From contig JBOZIK010000001.1 of assembly GCA_051453625.1 (NCBI GenBank), positions 216,594,042-216,647,366 of the forward strand: DNA of 53,325 nt, written 5' to 3'. The DNA comes from Welwitschia mirabilis (Eukaryota; Gnetophyta; Gnetopsida; Welwitschiales). Below, piece by piece: positions 11,876 through 22,561 of this stretch; positions within the stretch are counted from its first letter, which is position 1; every line of letters begins with the position of its first letter. Under the pieces are notes generated by a model. The model saw only the letters and a program-made list of their open reading frames with translations. It made no database searches and was not told where the DNA came from. The position numbers and the translations under genes were made by a program.

Positions 11876-12290
11876 ATGCTTTAGATTACTTAACAGATAT
11901 TTCCTCTTAAAGTACCCCATTTATTATCATGTCTTATTGTCTTAATCTTATATAGCTTTTGGTTCTATAAACTTATACACAACTTAGAAAAAATTTCAAA
12001 TGCCTCATCCTTATGTGTAAGTAAGGCTGCCCATATGAAATAAGAGTAATTACCAATAACTATTAGATAATATCTTTTCTTACGAATACTTTCTATGGAA
12101 GATAGACCAATAATATCAAGATGCAAAAGATCTAAGGGATATGTAGAAGTGATGAACTTTTTCATTCTAAACTTTACCATTGTTTACCTTTCTTTTTGGC
12201 ATGCATTACAAACTTGAGCATTAAAGATTCACAACTTAGAAGTTCTCTTATCATATTTTTTGAAGACAAGGTTTTTAACAAATCTTCGTT
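11876..12290 (-). pseudogene. Copia GAG-pre-integrase and integrase core, truncated
   Basis: The zinc-binding end of the pre-integrase domain is visible as QVCNACQKER near 12,215-12,190. The integrase core follows: PLDLLHLDIIGLSS, KKRYYLIVIGNYSYFIW and LTHKDEAFEIFSKLC (12,180-11,965). The first catalytic Asp (LLHLD) is kept. The usual VDDYSR-type turn reads VIGNYSY. After a stop, TIRHDNKWGT corresponds to the region of the second catalytic Asp, and then the sequence jumps into RT. The third catalytic residue and the whole C-terminal half of integrase are absent. Integrase would insert the DNA copy into the host genome; this one cannot. The open 71-codon frame at 11,965-12,180 is its best-preserved piece. 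Confidence 0.9.
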
Positions 12291-12479
12291 CATGTGCCCA
12301 AGTTTCTTATCTCATATCTTTGTTTTACTTGTAGTACTTAACAAGCATTTATTTCCCTTGTTAAAAGTATATTATAAGGTAGTGATATAGAGATTAGATT
12401 TTCTAACTCTAGCAAATAACACCTCGCTTGACTTATATTTTTTAATAACACAATCATCTTTGGTAAAAGAACAAAAATG

Positions 12480-12720
12480 TTTACATCACATAAATAACTA
12501 ACACTTAGAAGATTATGTTATAATCCTTATATAAAGAAAACAAATTTTACCTCAGGTAGATTACCTTCTCTACTAGTTCTAATATCTCTAATAGGAACCT
12601 CTATACTATCATCAAAAGTGACCACTCCTTTGTCTTTCTTCACCAAGTTGATAAATCTAGATTTGTCTTTAGTCATATGCCTAGAACACTCACTATCAAT
12701 ATCCTAGGCATGTTCCTTTA
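12480..12720 (-). pseudogene. Copia aspartic protease remnant
   Basis: Minus-strand DSECSRHMTKDKSRFINL (core at 12,697-12,665) is the copia protease active-site region, normally DSGCSRHMTGD. The second active-site glycine is replaced by Glu. Downstream VVTFDDS and HNLLSVSYLCDV match the later part of the domain, separated by a stop. The enzyme would cut the Gag-Pol polyprotein during particle maturation. The replaced active-site residue and the stop show it is dead. Confidence 0.85.
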
Positions 12721-13199
12721 TGTCTCCTAGAGCAATCTGATCTAAGAGAGTTAGTCTTAATTTTGAAATCTATATCTTCTTTGGTTTATCTTATACAAGA
12801 TGTTGCACCATACTTCTTGGTCTTTTGGTACTATTAGTGTAATATCTCATGTTAAATTTACATAGACAATTAAACTAATAATGTCATGTTTATAGCAATA
12901 ATAGGTAATGTTATTGTTATAAACTATATACCCACACCTTGGCTTGTAGTTCCATTTATTAAATAAAGATGCTAAAGTACTAGTGGAGGCTTCATTGTGG
13001 CTTAAGCCACTTTTATCATTTGTACTTTTACATTACTCAAGCATAATTTTTAAGTTCTCCTTCCCTTGGATAAAATTCTTATTTATTTTATTTATATCAG
13101 AAAGTTCCTATCTAACATTTCTTAATTCACACATTAGCTTACTAATATCATCTTTAATAGTTGAGTTTTTAGATGATAATATATTATAAGAACCTTTTT

Positions 13200-14498
13200 C
13201 TTATTCGTAAGCTAATTCATGAGAATGAAGAAATTTTTTAATTTTACAACATACCCTTTAAAACTTAATGAAATCTTCAGAAGTTAAATCATACTTTTCT
13301 TTTTGTTCTATATATATTTCACTTTTACTTTCTAATATAGATTCTTCTTTTCCTTCTTCATTGTCCTTTTGGATATGTATAATGGCCATGTAAGATGCAT
13401 GAGCTCTTTCATCATCAGATGTCTCTACTTTAATTGCATTTTCATCATCATCCCATCCAGTGAAAGAAAGATTTCTTCTTCTTAAGTTCTTTCTTTTATG
13501 CTTTTTCATGCAATCTATTAAAGTAATGACATTTTGAGGCTATGTGTCCTTATCCTCCACAAACCCAAATTTCAAACTTGCAAATATTAGTTTTGAAAGA
13601 AAGTAAAAAGCTACTAAAAGTTTTACCTTTAGACTTGTCTCTAGCTTGAAATTCGAATGGTTTTTTATAGTTTTCCTTCTTGTTGTTCTTTCATAAAAGA
13701 AGTATTTTAACTTGTCTTGTGATGAAAGAAAGCTTTTATTCCACATCATCTTTAAAGTCATCTTTATCTAACACTTCTTTTGTTTTAACTTTAAAAGGTT
13801 GCCTTGAGTTTTTACTATCTTTAAGCATGATAGGATTTTCCTTCAGAGCACCATCTTGAATAATATTTATCTCATCAACCATTAGAGTACTTTGTAATTG
13901 TTCAATGTTCATTGTGTTGAAGTCATTTGATTCTTCTTAGCTATTGTTTTAGGTCTATATTTTGGAGTTAGAGATCTAAAAACTTTATGAATTACCTTAG
14001 CTTATAAAATATTTTCATCAATATCATAGTTGATATTCACTAAATTAGAAACTCTTATGAAGTATTCATGTATTCTCTCTCCATTTTTCATCTTTAAATT
14101 TTCAAACTAATTGGTCTAAATAAGAAGCTTTGATTATTTGATGACGGAGATTCCTTCTTATATTTTCACTAAAAAATTCCATATATCTTATGCAATTTTT
14201 AATCTAGTCATTTTATTAAACCCATTCATTATAAGCGTTGAATAAAGAGCATTCTTCACTTTTGAGTCATACATGAAAGCTGCCTTTTTTCGTCTTTATA
14301 GTTTCTTCTAGGTTTGATTTGTATGATGGAGTTCCCTGCATCATCTATAGTTGTGTATAGAGGTTTTAAGTATTCATCTTCAATGCTTTTTTAAACTTAA
14401 GACTCATAAGACTATAAATACACCTACATCCTCATCTTCCAATAGGCATAATTAGTTCTATTGAAGAGTAGAGGTCTGGTGGATGGCACCTCTTCCAT
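13200..14498 (-). pseudogene. Copia gag (UBN2-like with CCHC knuckle), broken
   Basis: The start codon chosen is at 14,498-14,496, about 30 bases after the primer site. It opens MEEVPSTRPLLFNRTNYAYW, a typical plant copia Gag beginning. Later pieces are SLTPKYRPK and FENLKMKNGERIHEYF (gag UBN2-type core, about 14,110-13,900). A decayed CCHC knuckle lies at 13,573-13,529 (VCGG, stop, GHIASKC; first Cys lost). An acidic tail with GWDDDENAI and TSDDERAHASYMA follows (13,509-13,258, open for 83 codons). Gag would form the particle and bind RNA. Several stops and frameshifts interrupt it. Confidence 0.9.
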
Positions 14499-14530
14499 AG
14501 TTCACTCAAAGATTTTATTTCTTTTTGTGA

Positions 14531-14550
14531 GTACCTATCATAATACCAAT
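14531..14550 (-). other. Copia primer-binding site
   Basis: Minus-strand attggtattatgataggtac follows the 5' LTR terminus directly. It resembles TTGGTATCAGAGCAGGT, the initiator-Met tRNA complement used by plant copia elements, with several substitutions. Together with the purine tract at 7,967 it brackets the internal region. Confidence 0.75.
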
Positions 14551-15879
14551 TGAGGATCATTGAACTCAAAGAGAAGGGGTGAATAAGATCTACTAAATAA
14601 AATTCCTACTAGAATAAATTATTACATAATAAAGACCTTACTAGATTTATGTAGTTTCCCAACCTGGTTAAGTTCACACACATAGGGTAGCTTTCTTTCA
14701 TATGTTTGGCTAGCCTTAATCTATAAAATAGTGGTTTTACAACATCACCAATCTTACATATAATTGATATGCTTCTTACAAGGTATCACTCTCCTCTTCT
14801 TAGAGATTTACAACAAATCAAAATAGAAATGTGCTCAAGCACTCACAAAAGCACATCCATATAAGGCTTGCTTTAAAATTTGGAATCCTAAGTAAGGGAT
14901 CTTAAGAATAATATGAAGTAATAAACTATAATGAATGTATTTAAAAATCTAAAAGTCCTACAATTTAGGTGTCAATAAACCCAAGAATATAAGATCAGAA
15001 TAATGCAACTATGAAAGAGTAAATGATCAAGTAATGCATTCATTAAATGATCCTCTTCATCAAAGTTATAGAATCTTTGTGTATAGTACCATCACCTATG
15101 TGTGTGTGTCTTTTTCTTTATGTTTTGTGCCTTTTATATATTTAATGTCTTCTTTTCCTTTACCCTAAAGAGATAACCACTTGAAAAAATTTAAACGTTG
15201 TGCAATGGCTAAAAACAACTAAGTTATGATTATTTAATGACTATTTTATTTTTTGTTAATTTTCCGAGGTAGATGTCTTTTTCATAGTAAACATCTTTGT
15301 AAGGTAAATGAATTTACCCTAAAAGACATCTTTGGTCAAACTACCCAGATTTCAATAAACTTTAACTGTTGTACCTGTGACCCTTAGAGATCATTAATTC
15401 ACTGTGTAAAAATTATCTAATTCCCTATAATGTAGATAATTTATTATAGTAAAATTTTGTCTCTGTTGCTTCTTTTAGTTTAGAATAGATATCTTTAAGT
15501 CTATATATGTCTTCAAATAGTTTAATGAGTATAGATGTCTTTAATTTACTAGATTTCTTTTACCTGTCTCAGCTTCTTGGTTCAGTATAGATGTCTTTGA
15601 CATGATAGACATCTTTTTCCTATGATGAATTCCAATTCAATCTAAAAATCTTTAATATAGTAGAAATATTTAAAAAATATGTCTTTATATATGTAGACAT
15701 ATTTAGTCAATTATGTCTATCCTTCATGAATTAAGCTGAAGCTTTTATGTACTTTGAACTTCAATGTTTTGATTGGCTTGATTATATTTTCAATTTTGTA
15801 TTCTCAAATTTTACTTGTTTACATATTAGACACATCACATTTAATAAGTGGAATCATTAAAACTGGAATTTTACTAACA
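14551..15879 (-). mobile_element. Complete 5' LTR of the copia element, 1,329 bp
   Basis: On the minus strand the LTR starts TGTTAGTAAAATTCC and ends CAATGATCCTCA, a proper TG...CA pair, followed at once by the primer site. The inner end (forward tgaggatcattgaactcaa then gagaaggggtgaa) is a familiar plant copia LTR ending. The outer half (U3, 15,260-15,879) is full of AGATGTCT/AGACATCT words and matches the 3' LTR. No intact TATA box stood out. Confidence 0.9.
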
Positions 15880-16559
15880 AGTTAGATTATAGATTTTTAA
15901 TTATTAATTCTTCTAAATTACAACATATTAAATTCAACCAAAATAGAAGCAAAACATATGTGAAATAAGAAAAATATATTCACATGTGGCTCAAATGGCC
16001 TACAATATTAGATAGTCAATAATTCGTTATAATGATGCTAACATCTTATATCTTCATATATGTCATTTGGTCAACTCCCATGTTGACATATTAATTTTCA
16101 TAAGCCCTAGTTTTTCAAAATTAGTACATCTACTAGAATTCTACACTAGGAGCTTAATGTTTAGATATGATTTCTAGCAAAGACATGTTAACATGTTTCC
16201 TTACAATAATAGGATTTTTTTTAGTATGAAAATATTTAATAACAAATGTTTTCTTAATTTTTAGTATCTAAATTTTTCTTCAAACACACTAGAATCTGAT
16301 ATTAAACATCCACTATGCATGACATAAAGTGATGACAGTTGAAATTCTAAGACATGGTCTCATTAGCACAATTAATTCCTAATAAAACAAGAGTGTGATG
16401 TACCTAAGAGATTGAAATCTTATAATTTAAACTATTAGAGTCATGTACTTATTATAACTCTAGGTTTTAGCTAATATAAATGCTAAGATTTTAAATGATC
16501 TAAATACATTTTCTATATGACACTAATTTTAACTTTCTTTAAACTTTCTTTTCATTATG
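15880..16559. other. Intergenic stretch between copia LTR and gypsy pol
   Basis: No coding or repeat signal recognised. It should contain the 3' end of the minus-strand gypsy element whose pol ends near 16,560, but neither a polypurine tract nor an LTR start could be fixed. Confidence 0.4.
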
Positions 16560-17908
16560 ATTTTAGATTATTAATGTTAAAGTCATGACTTGATGAGATA
16601 GACTAATGAAAATTTTTAAGTATTTAACCACTAAATTTTAAAGAATGATTATCTTTAAGGCTTAAAATATAATAGCATCATGAGGAAATATCTCTAAAAG
16701 TCAAACTAGATCATTCCACTTAGAAAGAAGTTTTCTAGAAAACTTATGTAGTCTTAAATTATGATATAAAATCAAGTCATTAGGGTTAATAGTTTTTCTA
16801 AGGATATGTTTATTATGGGAGGTTTCCATTCATTATTTTAAAGTAAGATGATTTTATAAGATTCATTCCTTATTTATTCTAATTCATTTCACTCAATATT
16901 CTTAAATTCTAAATCTTTATTAAGGTTATGCTTAAGCTACTTAATGGTTTAAAAATATTTATGTTTAATATTGATATAACATAATAATATTTTCCCAAAA
17001 AAAAAAAAAAGAAATGTATAGGAAAAAATTTTATAGGTTTTATTAGTAGTATAATAGATCCAAAGAGCATTATTGACATATATTCTTTGTTAGAATTTAA
17101 CATTTTCTATAACATATTTTCTCACTCATAGTTTGTAACTTCTACTTAAGCATTAGTTTAGTGGCATTATGTAGTTGCAACTTTATGAGCTATTCCATAT
17201 TTCATTAACAAATTATTCATACTTATATTGCAAAAATGAGTTCCTCCATTAGTATGATTACTTTAATATAAGTAAAATAAGGTAGAATATGCTCTTTTAG
17301 GAATTTAACAACTACTCTAGCATTATCCATTCTACTCAATATGGCTTTGCATCATTTTGTAACATAATCTACATAAATCACAACATATGAATATCTAAAA
17401 GATAGAGGAAATGGACCAATGAAATATATACCCCAAACATTAAATACTTCAATATCAATAATAAGATAAGGGGACATTAAATCTCTTGTTTTAATGCTAC
17501 CTAAGCATTAAAATCTATCAAAAGATCTATACCACTCATATGTATCTTTAAAAAGAGTTAATCAATATAGTTTAGATTGAAAAACATTATGAGAAGTTTT
17601 CTTAGAAAAAATGTGACCTCCATAGATTCCATCATGTATGGATTTTTAGACATGTGAAGTTTTAAATTGCGAAATACAACTATGAATGATTTAATTAGGA
17701 AAATATTTAAATAGGTAAGTATCATTTCAAAAATACTTATTGACTTCATGTCAGAATTACTTCTTATCTTAGGCATTTTAATAATCAAGTAGCTTATGTG
17801 TTCATGTACTAAGGTTTCTAAAGAATACTCATCACTAAATGTATCATCTATAAATGATAAGTCTAATAAAGAAGGTGAGAAAGGTATAATACGAGATAAA
17901 TGATCCAA
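16560..17908 (-). pseudogene. Gypsy integrase (with RNase H tail), inactive
   Basis: The open 117-codon frame 17,908-17,558 starts MDHLSRIIPF, the junction after RNase H, and continues DLSFIDDTFSDEY. The integrase core follows: FNVWGIYFIGPFPLSF (17,441-17,407; first catalytic Asp of the GIDFMGPFP-type motif is Tyr), VIYVDYVTK, and AILSRMDNARVVVKFLKEHI. After a frameshift comes NGGTHFCN (17,250-17,233; second catalytic Asp is Asn). The C-terminal module shows NELE, LILYHNLRLHKFSRKLLSKW and IFPHDAIIF to about 16,560. The live protein would integrate the element DNA. Loss of two of three acidic residues makes this copy inactive. Confidence 0.92.
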
Positions 17909-19190
17909 AAAAATATTTCTTATTCCCTTTTATCCTTAATTTATAGGTTAAATCCTTGTAATAAGAAACCATCTCAGTAGCCTAGTTTTGAAGTATTTCT
18001 TATCTTTTAAATAGTTAAGTAGAGAATGATTGATAAAGATAATAGTTTTTACACTAAGGAGATATGAGTTAAATTTTTAAAATATAAAAACTATAGCTAA
18101 TAACTATTTTTAAATTGTTATATAATCTAAGTGAGAAAATTACAATGCTTTACTTACATAGTACATAACATGTGGTTTTCTATCTTTTATTTATTCTAAG
18201 ATAGCTCCTAAAGTATAATTACTTGCCTCACAAAGTAATTCAAAAGAAAGCAATCAATCACAAGGTTGTAAAATAAGGGTTAAAGTAAAAAGATATTTTA
18301 ATATTTCAAAAGCACATTAACATTCAGAAGTGCAATCAAATTATGCATTCTTAATAAGAAGATTAGCTACAAGTTTTAAAATTATAGAGAAGTCTTAAAT
18401 AAACCTCTTATAATACCCCATATTTCTAAAAAGATATCTTATTTCTTTAACACTTCTAGGAATGGCAAGATGAGAAATAAATTGAATTTTAACAAGGGTT
18501 TATTTCTATCTTTTTTTTAGATGTTATATATTCTAAATTAGTACACTTAATAATCATAAAATGATATTTTTACAATTAAGAAAAAAGAATTTATTCCTAT
18601 AACATGCAAGAATAGGTTTAAGATGATTTAAAAAGATTTAAAATTTTTACTAAAAATGGAAAAATTATTCATCAATACTTTTATGACTTTTCAATTTCAT
18701 TAAAAAATTATGCTTATCATGTGACATTGAAAGATAGTTGCAATATTACATAAGTTAAAAGACATTCACTTATAAGAAAAAATTCTCTAAAGGGAAATGT
18801 AAAATTTATCTTTTCTTAATCTTATAAGGAAATATCTATTTGATTATATCCTAAATGTCCACTAATATTTTTAGAATNNNNNNNNNNCATTCTTAACTAT
18901 AGTAATTTTAAACTTCTTAGGGATAGTTTATGTAGGGCTTGTTCTTTAACTATTAGAGATTGTACAAATAATACCATTATTTATAGTTTAAGGAATTATT
19001 TTATTATTAATTCTTTCATATGAGAGTTAAATCTTCATGAAGGTTCTCTACTAGGCTTTACATTTTCTTCCAAGTGAATTCTATGCATACGTATAGGAGG
19101 GTTAACATCTTATAAATGAAAGATGCTTTATTTTATAGTGTTTTATGTTGTTTTAGCATACTAATTAAAGATTATTCTCATGAAGTTGAG
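17909..19190 (-). pseudogene. Gypsy reverse transcriptase and RNase H, inactive
   Basis: The N-terminus is visible as MHRIHLEENVKPSREP and NSHMKELIIK (about 19,110-19,030), then TIPKKFKITIVKN just before a 10-N gap. After it come SGHLGYNQIDIS, FTFPFR and MSFNLCNIATIFQCHMISI, and the catalytic motif VLMNNFSIFS (MNN at 18,672-18,664), where both Asp of the usual MDD are Asn. Connection residues KYHFM and FRNMGYYKRFI lead into RNase H: LLCEASNYTLGAILE, KPHVMYYVSKAL and TIIFINHSLLNYLKDKKYFK, where the FTDH Asp is Asn. Many stops and frame changes occur. Function would be copying and trimming the element RNA. Confidence 0.92.
18878..18887. other. Assembly gap (10 N)
   Basis: Ten N inside the RT region, between the ITIVKN and SGHLGYNQI segments. 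The two sides read as parts of one domain. Confidence 0.99.
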
Positions 19191-19439
19191 AGTTTAGCAT
19201 GAATAATGTAGGACATGAGTTTTTATTACCTAATACATCATTTTGAAAATCTTTAAGAAGAGGTTTAAATTTAACATTTTAGATATACTCTAGAGTAAAA
19301 GTTTATTTTTATGATGCATATGGTAAAAGTTAACTCTATCTTTACATTATGATAATTCATGTTATCATTATTATGTATTAAAAGTACTAATTCTTCATAG
19401 GATTCACATAATTAGTAATCTTATATAGAAGGTAGAGAC

Positions 19440-19884
19440 TTACAAATTTCATCTTCAGCTGTTGTAATCAAGTGAAGATCTATTCATGATTCAAAATGAC
19501 ATTTTTACTACACCATTTCTACAATTGATTAGAGTTATAAATGCAAGAAGTAACCTACACAAGATGAATGTAAATCCTCTTGGGATGTCTTCCATTTCTA
19601 GTACCCCAATATTTACTAGATAGTATAATTTATCAAATTACACTAAGATGTCTTCTACTATTTCTTTAGTATTTTAGTTAAATGATCAAAAAGCTGAAAA
19701 GTTATTCTTTTTTCTTTGACCATTCCAACCCAAGTTTTTTACATAATGGATACATGAAGTTTGAACTAGATCCCAAATCTAACAATGTTTTGTCTATTAT
19801 TTTATTATTAATAACACATGAAATAATTGGGGAACTAGGATCTCTAAATTTTGATTTTAGTTTATTTTAAACTATGTTACATGT
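19440..19884 (-). pseudogene. Gypsy aspartic protease
   Basis: The minus strand reads KFRDPSSPIISCVINNKIID, then LLDLGSSSNFMYPLCKKLGL (LDLG at about 19,785-19,757), and after frame breaks LINCRNGVVKMSF near 19,490. The LDLG-S form of the active site is typical of Athila/Tat-type elements, where Leu replaces the usual Thr or Ser. It would process Gag-Pol. About 60 codons of the N-terminal half remain open; the remainder is frameshifted. The region between this domain and gag lies in the 635-N gap. Confidence 0.88.
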
Positions 19885-20375
19885 TTGTTAAGCTAGAAAT
19901 CATTTTTCTTTACATTCATATTTATGTTTAGAATGTACATATATTTAAGAAATCTAGCATCTAAAAGAGAAATGTTTAGTTTGACTTCCTTAAAGTCTTT
20001 TAGATATTCTCCTTTAAGCTATTTCCTTTTTAGAGGTATGAGACATCATGGGAATGGAACTGTCTTGAGTTCTTCACATTCATGTATTATTATGTCATCA
20101 TCATGTTTAATTTTAAGTTCTTTGATTAATCAAAGAAAATAGGTATGATATAGTTTGAAAAAGTTAGTTCACTCTTTCTTCTAGAAGTTTATGCTATTTA
20201 AATATTCATTTCAACTTGTCTATTATTACTTACTATTTATGCTTTAATTAATTATTTTAAAATTTTCTATGATGGTTTACTTTAAGGTTGAAAATGTCTT
20301 TATGAAGTAGAGTTTTCATTTTATTAGTATTTTTAAGAAAATCTATGGTTTTTTTTCTATTTATAATTGTATAAA

Positions 20376-21010
20376 NNNNNNNNNNNNNNNNNNNNNNNNN
20401 NNNNNNNNNNNNNNNNNNNNNNNNNNNNNNNNNNNNNNNNNNNNNNNNNNNNNNNNNNNNNNNNNNNNNNNNNNNNNNNNNNNNNNNNNNNNNNNNNNNN
20501 NNNNNNNNNNNNNNNNNNNNNNNNNNNNNNNNNNNNNNNNNNNNNNNNNNNNNNNNNNNNNNNNNNNNNNNNNNNNNNNNNNNNNNNNNNNNNNNNNNNN
20601 NNNNNNNNNNNNNNNNNNNNNNNNNNNNNNNNNNNNNNNNNNNNNNNNNNNNNNNNNNNNNNNNNNNNNNNNNNNNNNNNNNNNNNNNNNNNNNNNNNNN
20701 NNNNNNNNNNNNNNNNNNNNNNNNNNNNNNNNNNNNNNNNNNNNNNNNNNNNNNNNNNNNNNNNNNNNNNNNNNNNNNNNNNNNNNNNNNNNNNNNNNNN
20801 NNNNNNNNNNNNNNNNNNNNNNNNNNNNNNNNNNNNNNNNNNNNNNNNNNNNNNNNNNNNNNNNNNNNNNNNNNNNNNNNNNNNNNNNNNNNNNNNNNNN
20901 NNNNNNNNNNNNNNNNNNNNNNNNNNNNNNNNNNNNNNNNNNNNNNNNNNNNNNNNNNNNNNNNNNNNNNNNNNNNNNNNNNNNNNNNNNNNNNNNNNNN
21001 NNNNNNNNNN
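20376..21010. other. Assembly gap (635 N)
   Basis: Falls between gag and protease of the Athila-like element. Any frame called across it is meaningless. Confidence 0.99.
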
Positions 21011-21019
21011 CTATATCAT

Positions 21020-21790
21020 TGTAAATAAGAATAAATGGACGTTCATCCATTTCATGTTCCTAAAAGGTACATATAACACATATAATAGCTTCATTAGCTT
21101 TACATGATTTACATTCTAAGCATTTGGCTATGACATGTAGTTCTCATTTATTATGTATTTCTTCATCTAATTTCTATATTCCTTATCTTATGGCCTTACT
21201 AGATTGTTAAGCTTATTTAGTTAAATCTTTAGCTATAGATGATTTTTCTTGATTTTTAGTAATTTTAATTATGTTTTTAAAGCCTATTAGGTTTTTATCT
21301 AGTTCTTTACATGTGAAAGTTTCACCATGCATTATTTTAGTTAATTTTTTACTTTTTGATATCATTCCTTTATAGAAAACATTCAGTGTTATCCATGATT
21401 TAAAACCATGTTAGAGGAATTTCATCAATAAATTTCTATAGCATTCAAACATTTTATGGAAAGTCTCATTACCTTGTTTTTGAAAATCCGTAATTTGATG
21501 TCTTACCTTTTTAGTTTTTACAGCTAAAAAGCACTATTTTCAAGAATGCATGAATGAAATATTTTCAAGATCTAATTGAAAATGGTTTTAAGATATATAG
21601 TCATGTTTTAGTTTTTATTCCTTTAATGAAAAAGGAAATAGCTTCATTCTAATTGCATTTTTTTTGACTTTTCATGATTGAAGTAATAGCTTAAAATTCA
21701 CATAAGTGTCAATATGGATCTTTAGATTCAAGGCCATAAAATTTAGACAGTAAGTTAATAAGAATTGGTTTTATTCAATATGATTTGTAT
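21020..21790 (-). pseudogene. Gypsy gag (Retrotrans_gag type), broken
   Basis: The minus strand reads LLSKFYGLESKDPY, then stop, HLCEF, further on KPFSIRS and YFIHAF, and in the next frame VRHQITDFQKQGNETFHKMF, ECYRNLLMKF and a later FYKGMIS (about 21,760-21,350). This order (FYGLESKDPY, then F-P-A/S, then DFxQxxNETF-x-ExY/F) is that of the plant gypsy Gag core (PF03732). Gag would package element RNA. Stops and at least one frameshift break it. It is followed by the 635-N gap, so any zinc knuckle is not visible. Confidence 0.85.
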
Positions 21791-22543
21791 GAGGAGATAA
21801 ACCTACACAAGAAGGTGTAGTGAAACACTAAGGCTACTATAAATACCTCAATATTATTCTATGTAAACCTAGATGGATACCATATTTATTAATGTCTAGA
21901 TATGGTTAACTTTATTAAAGGAATCTTTAAATAGTTCTAATTTTTATTCTCATAAATGAAATGTAGATTTAAAGTAGTCTTCATCTAAATTATTTAAGAG
22001 TGCTTCAATGTGTTGCTTTCTTTTATTAGATTCTTTATGAATTTGGATAATTGAGGTCATAGTCTAATGATGCATGAGAGAAGAAGATTAAAACAAGATT
22101 TTAAAGATAGACTATTAGTGTAAAAAATTAAAAATGCTAAAAGATATAATTTTTAATTTTAAATAATGAATTTTTCTTAAAAGGACATTAATAATGGTAG
22201 AATAGGCAGTGACATCAACTACAATGTGAATCTTTTAGTGAAAAATAAATAATAAAAAATGTAGATTTATGAAATTTTACATGGAGTAAATAATAGAAAA
22301 AATTTTTGAAATTCAAAATGTTATGTAATAAAGCATAGATAGACTTATTAACTGTAATTCACATAATACAAAGAAGTACAAGAATTTTGTTAGACAATTA
22401 AAGTCATAGCCCATTTATAGCTAGTTATAGAAAAATAAGGTTAAATATACCTACATGAAAGTAAGATTTAAAATAACTAATCTAAGTAAATGTTTTACAA
22501 ATCCATGATCCTACACTCTAAGGACTCCTAGTTCTAATTGCAA
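21791..22543 (-). other. Gypsy 5' leader
   Basis: Non-coding A+T-rich sequence between the primer site and the first recognisable gag residues. The gag start codon could not be placed. Confidence 0.45.
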
Positions 22544-22561
22544 TTCCCAACAATAGCACAA
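22544..22561 (-). other. Decayed primer-binding site of the Athila-like element
   Basis: Forward ttcccaacaatagcacaa matches the pattern tccccggcaacggcgcca once C-to-T and G-to-A changes are allowed. It lies about 770 bases upstream of gag in minus-strand terms, where a primer site belongs. The same type of site, decayed differently, occurs at 5,996. Confidence 0.6.

Larger units (their letters stand above)
7330..15879 (-). mobile_element. Ty1/copia retrotransposon (SIRE- or Tork-like), decayed
   Basis: The element runs right to left: 5' LTR (15,879-14,551), primer site, gag, protease, integrase, RT, RNase H, non-coding or env-like region, polypurine tract, 3' LTR (7,966 to about 7,330). The order protease-integrase-RT-RNase H is diagnostic of Ty1/copia. 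LTR homology between 15,260-15,879 and 7,330-7,966 is obvious over about 600 bases. The 3' LTR lacks its R-U5 half and meets a gypsy LTR. The last five bases beyond the 5' LTR (agtta, 15,880-15,884) would be the target duplication, but the other flank is lost. The element is dead: stops, frameshifts and an internal deletion occur throughout. Confidence 0.9.
16560..22561 (-). mobile_element. Athila-like Ty3/gypsy element, internal region
   Basis: Order on the minus strand: primer site (22,561), gag, N gap, protease with LDLG motif, RT, RNase H, integrase. RT before integrase is diagnostic of Ty3/gypsy. The LDLG protease motif, the Asp-tRNA-type primer site and the pol wording point to the Athila/Tat side of the family. 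A 5' LTR must begin just above 22,562. No convincing 3' LTR was found below 16,560, so the element may be incomplete. All domains carry stops. Confidence 0.88.

Noticed and set aside
15091-15112. GTGTGTGTGT microsatellite within the copia LTR
   Set aside because: Only about five units; too short to be worth listing as a repeat.
17558-17908. 117-codon frame as a possible host gene
   Set aside because: It starts with the DHLSR junction of gypsy RNase H and integrase and is in frame with the flanking pol domains, so it is transposon sequence.
20361-21107. Long open frames across 20,376-21,010
   Set aside because: They consist almost wholly of N. The same applies to frames across the gaps at 695, 38,439, 39,012, 42,638 and 44,527.
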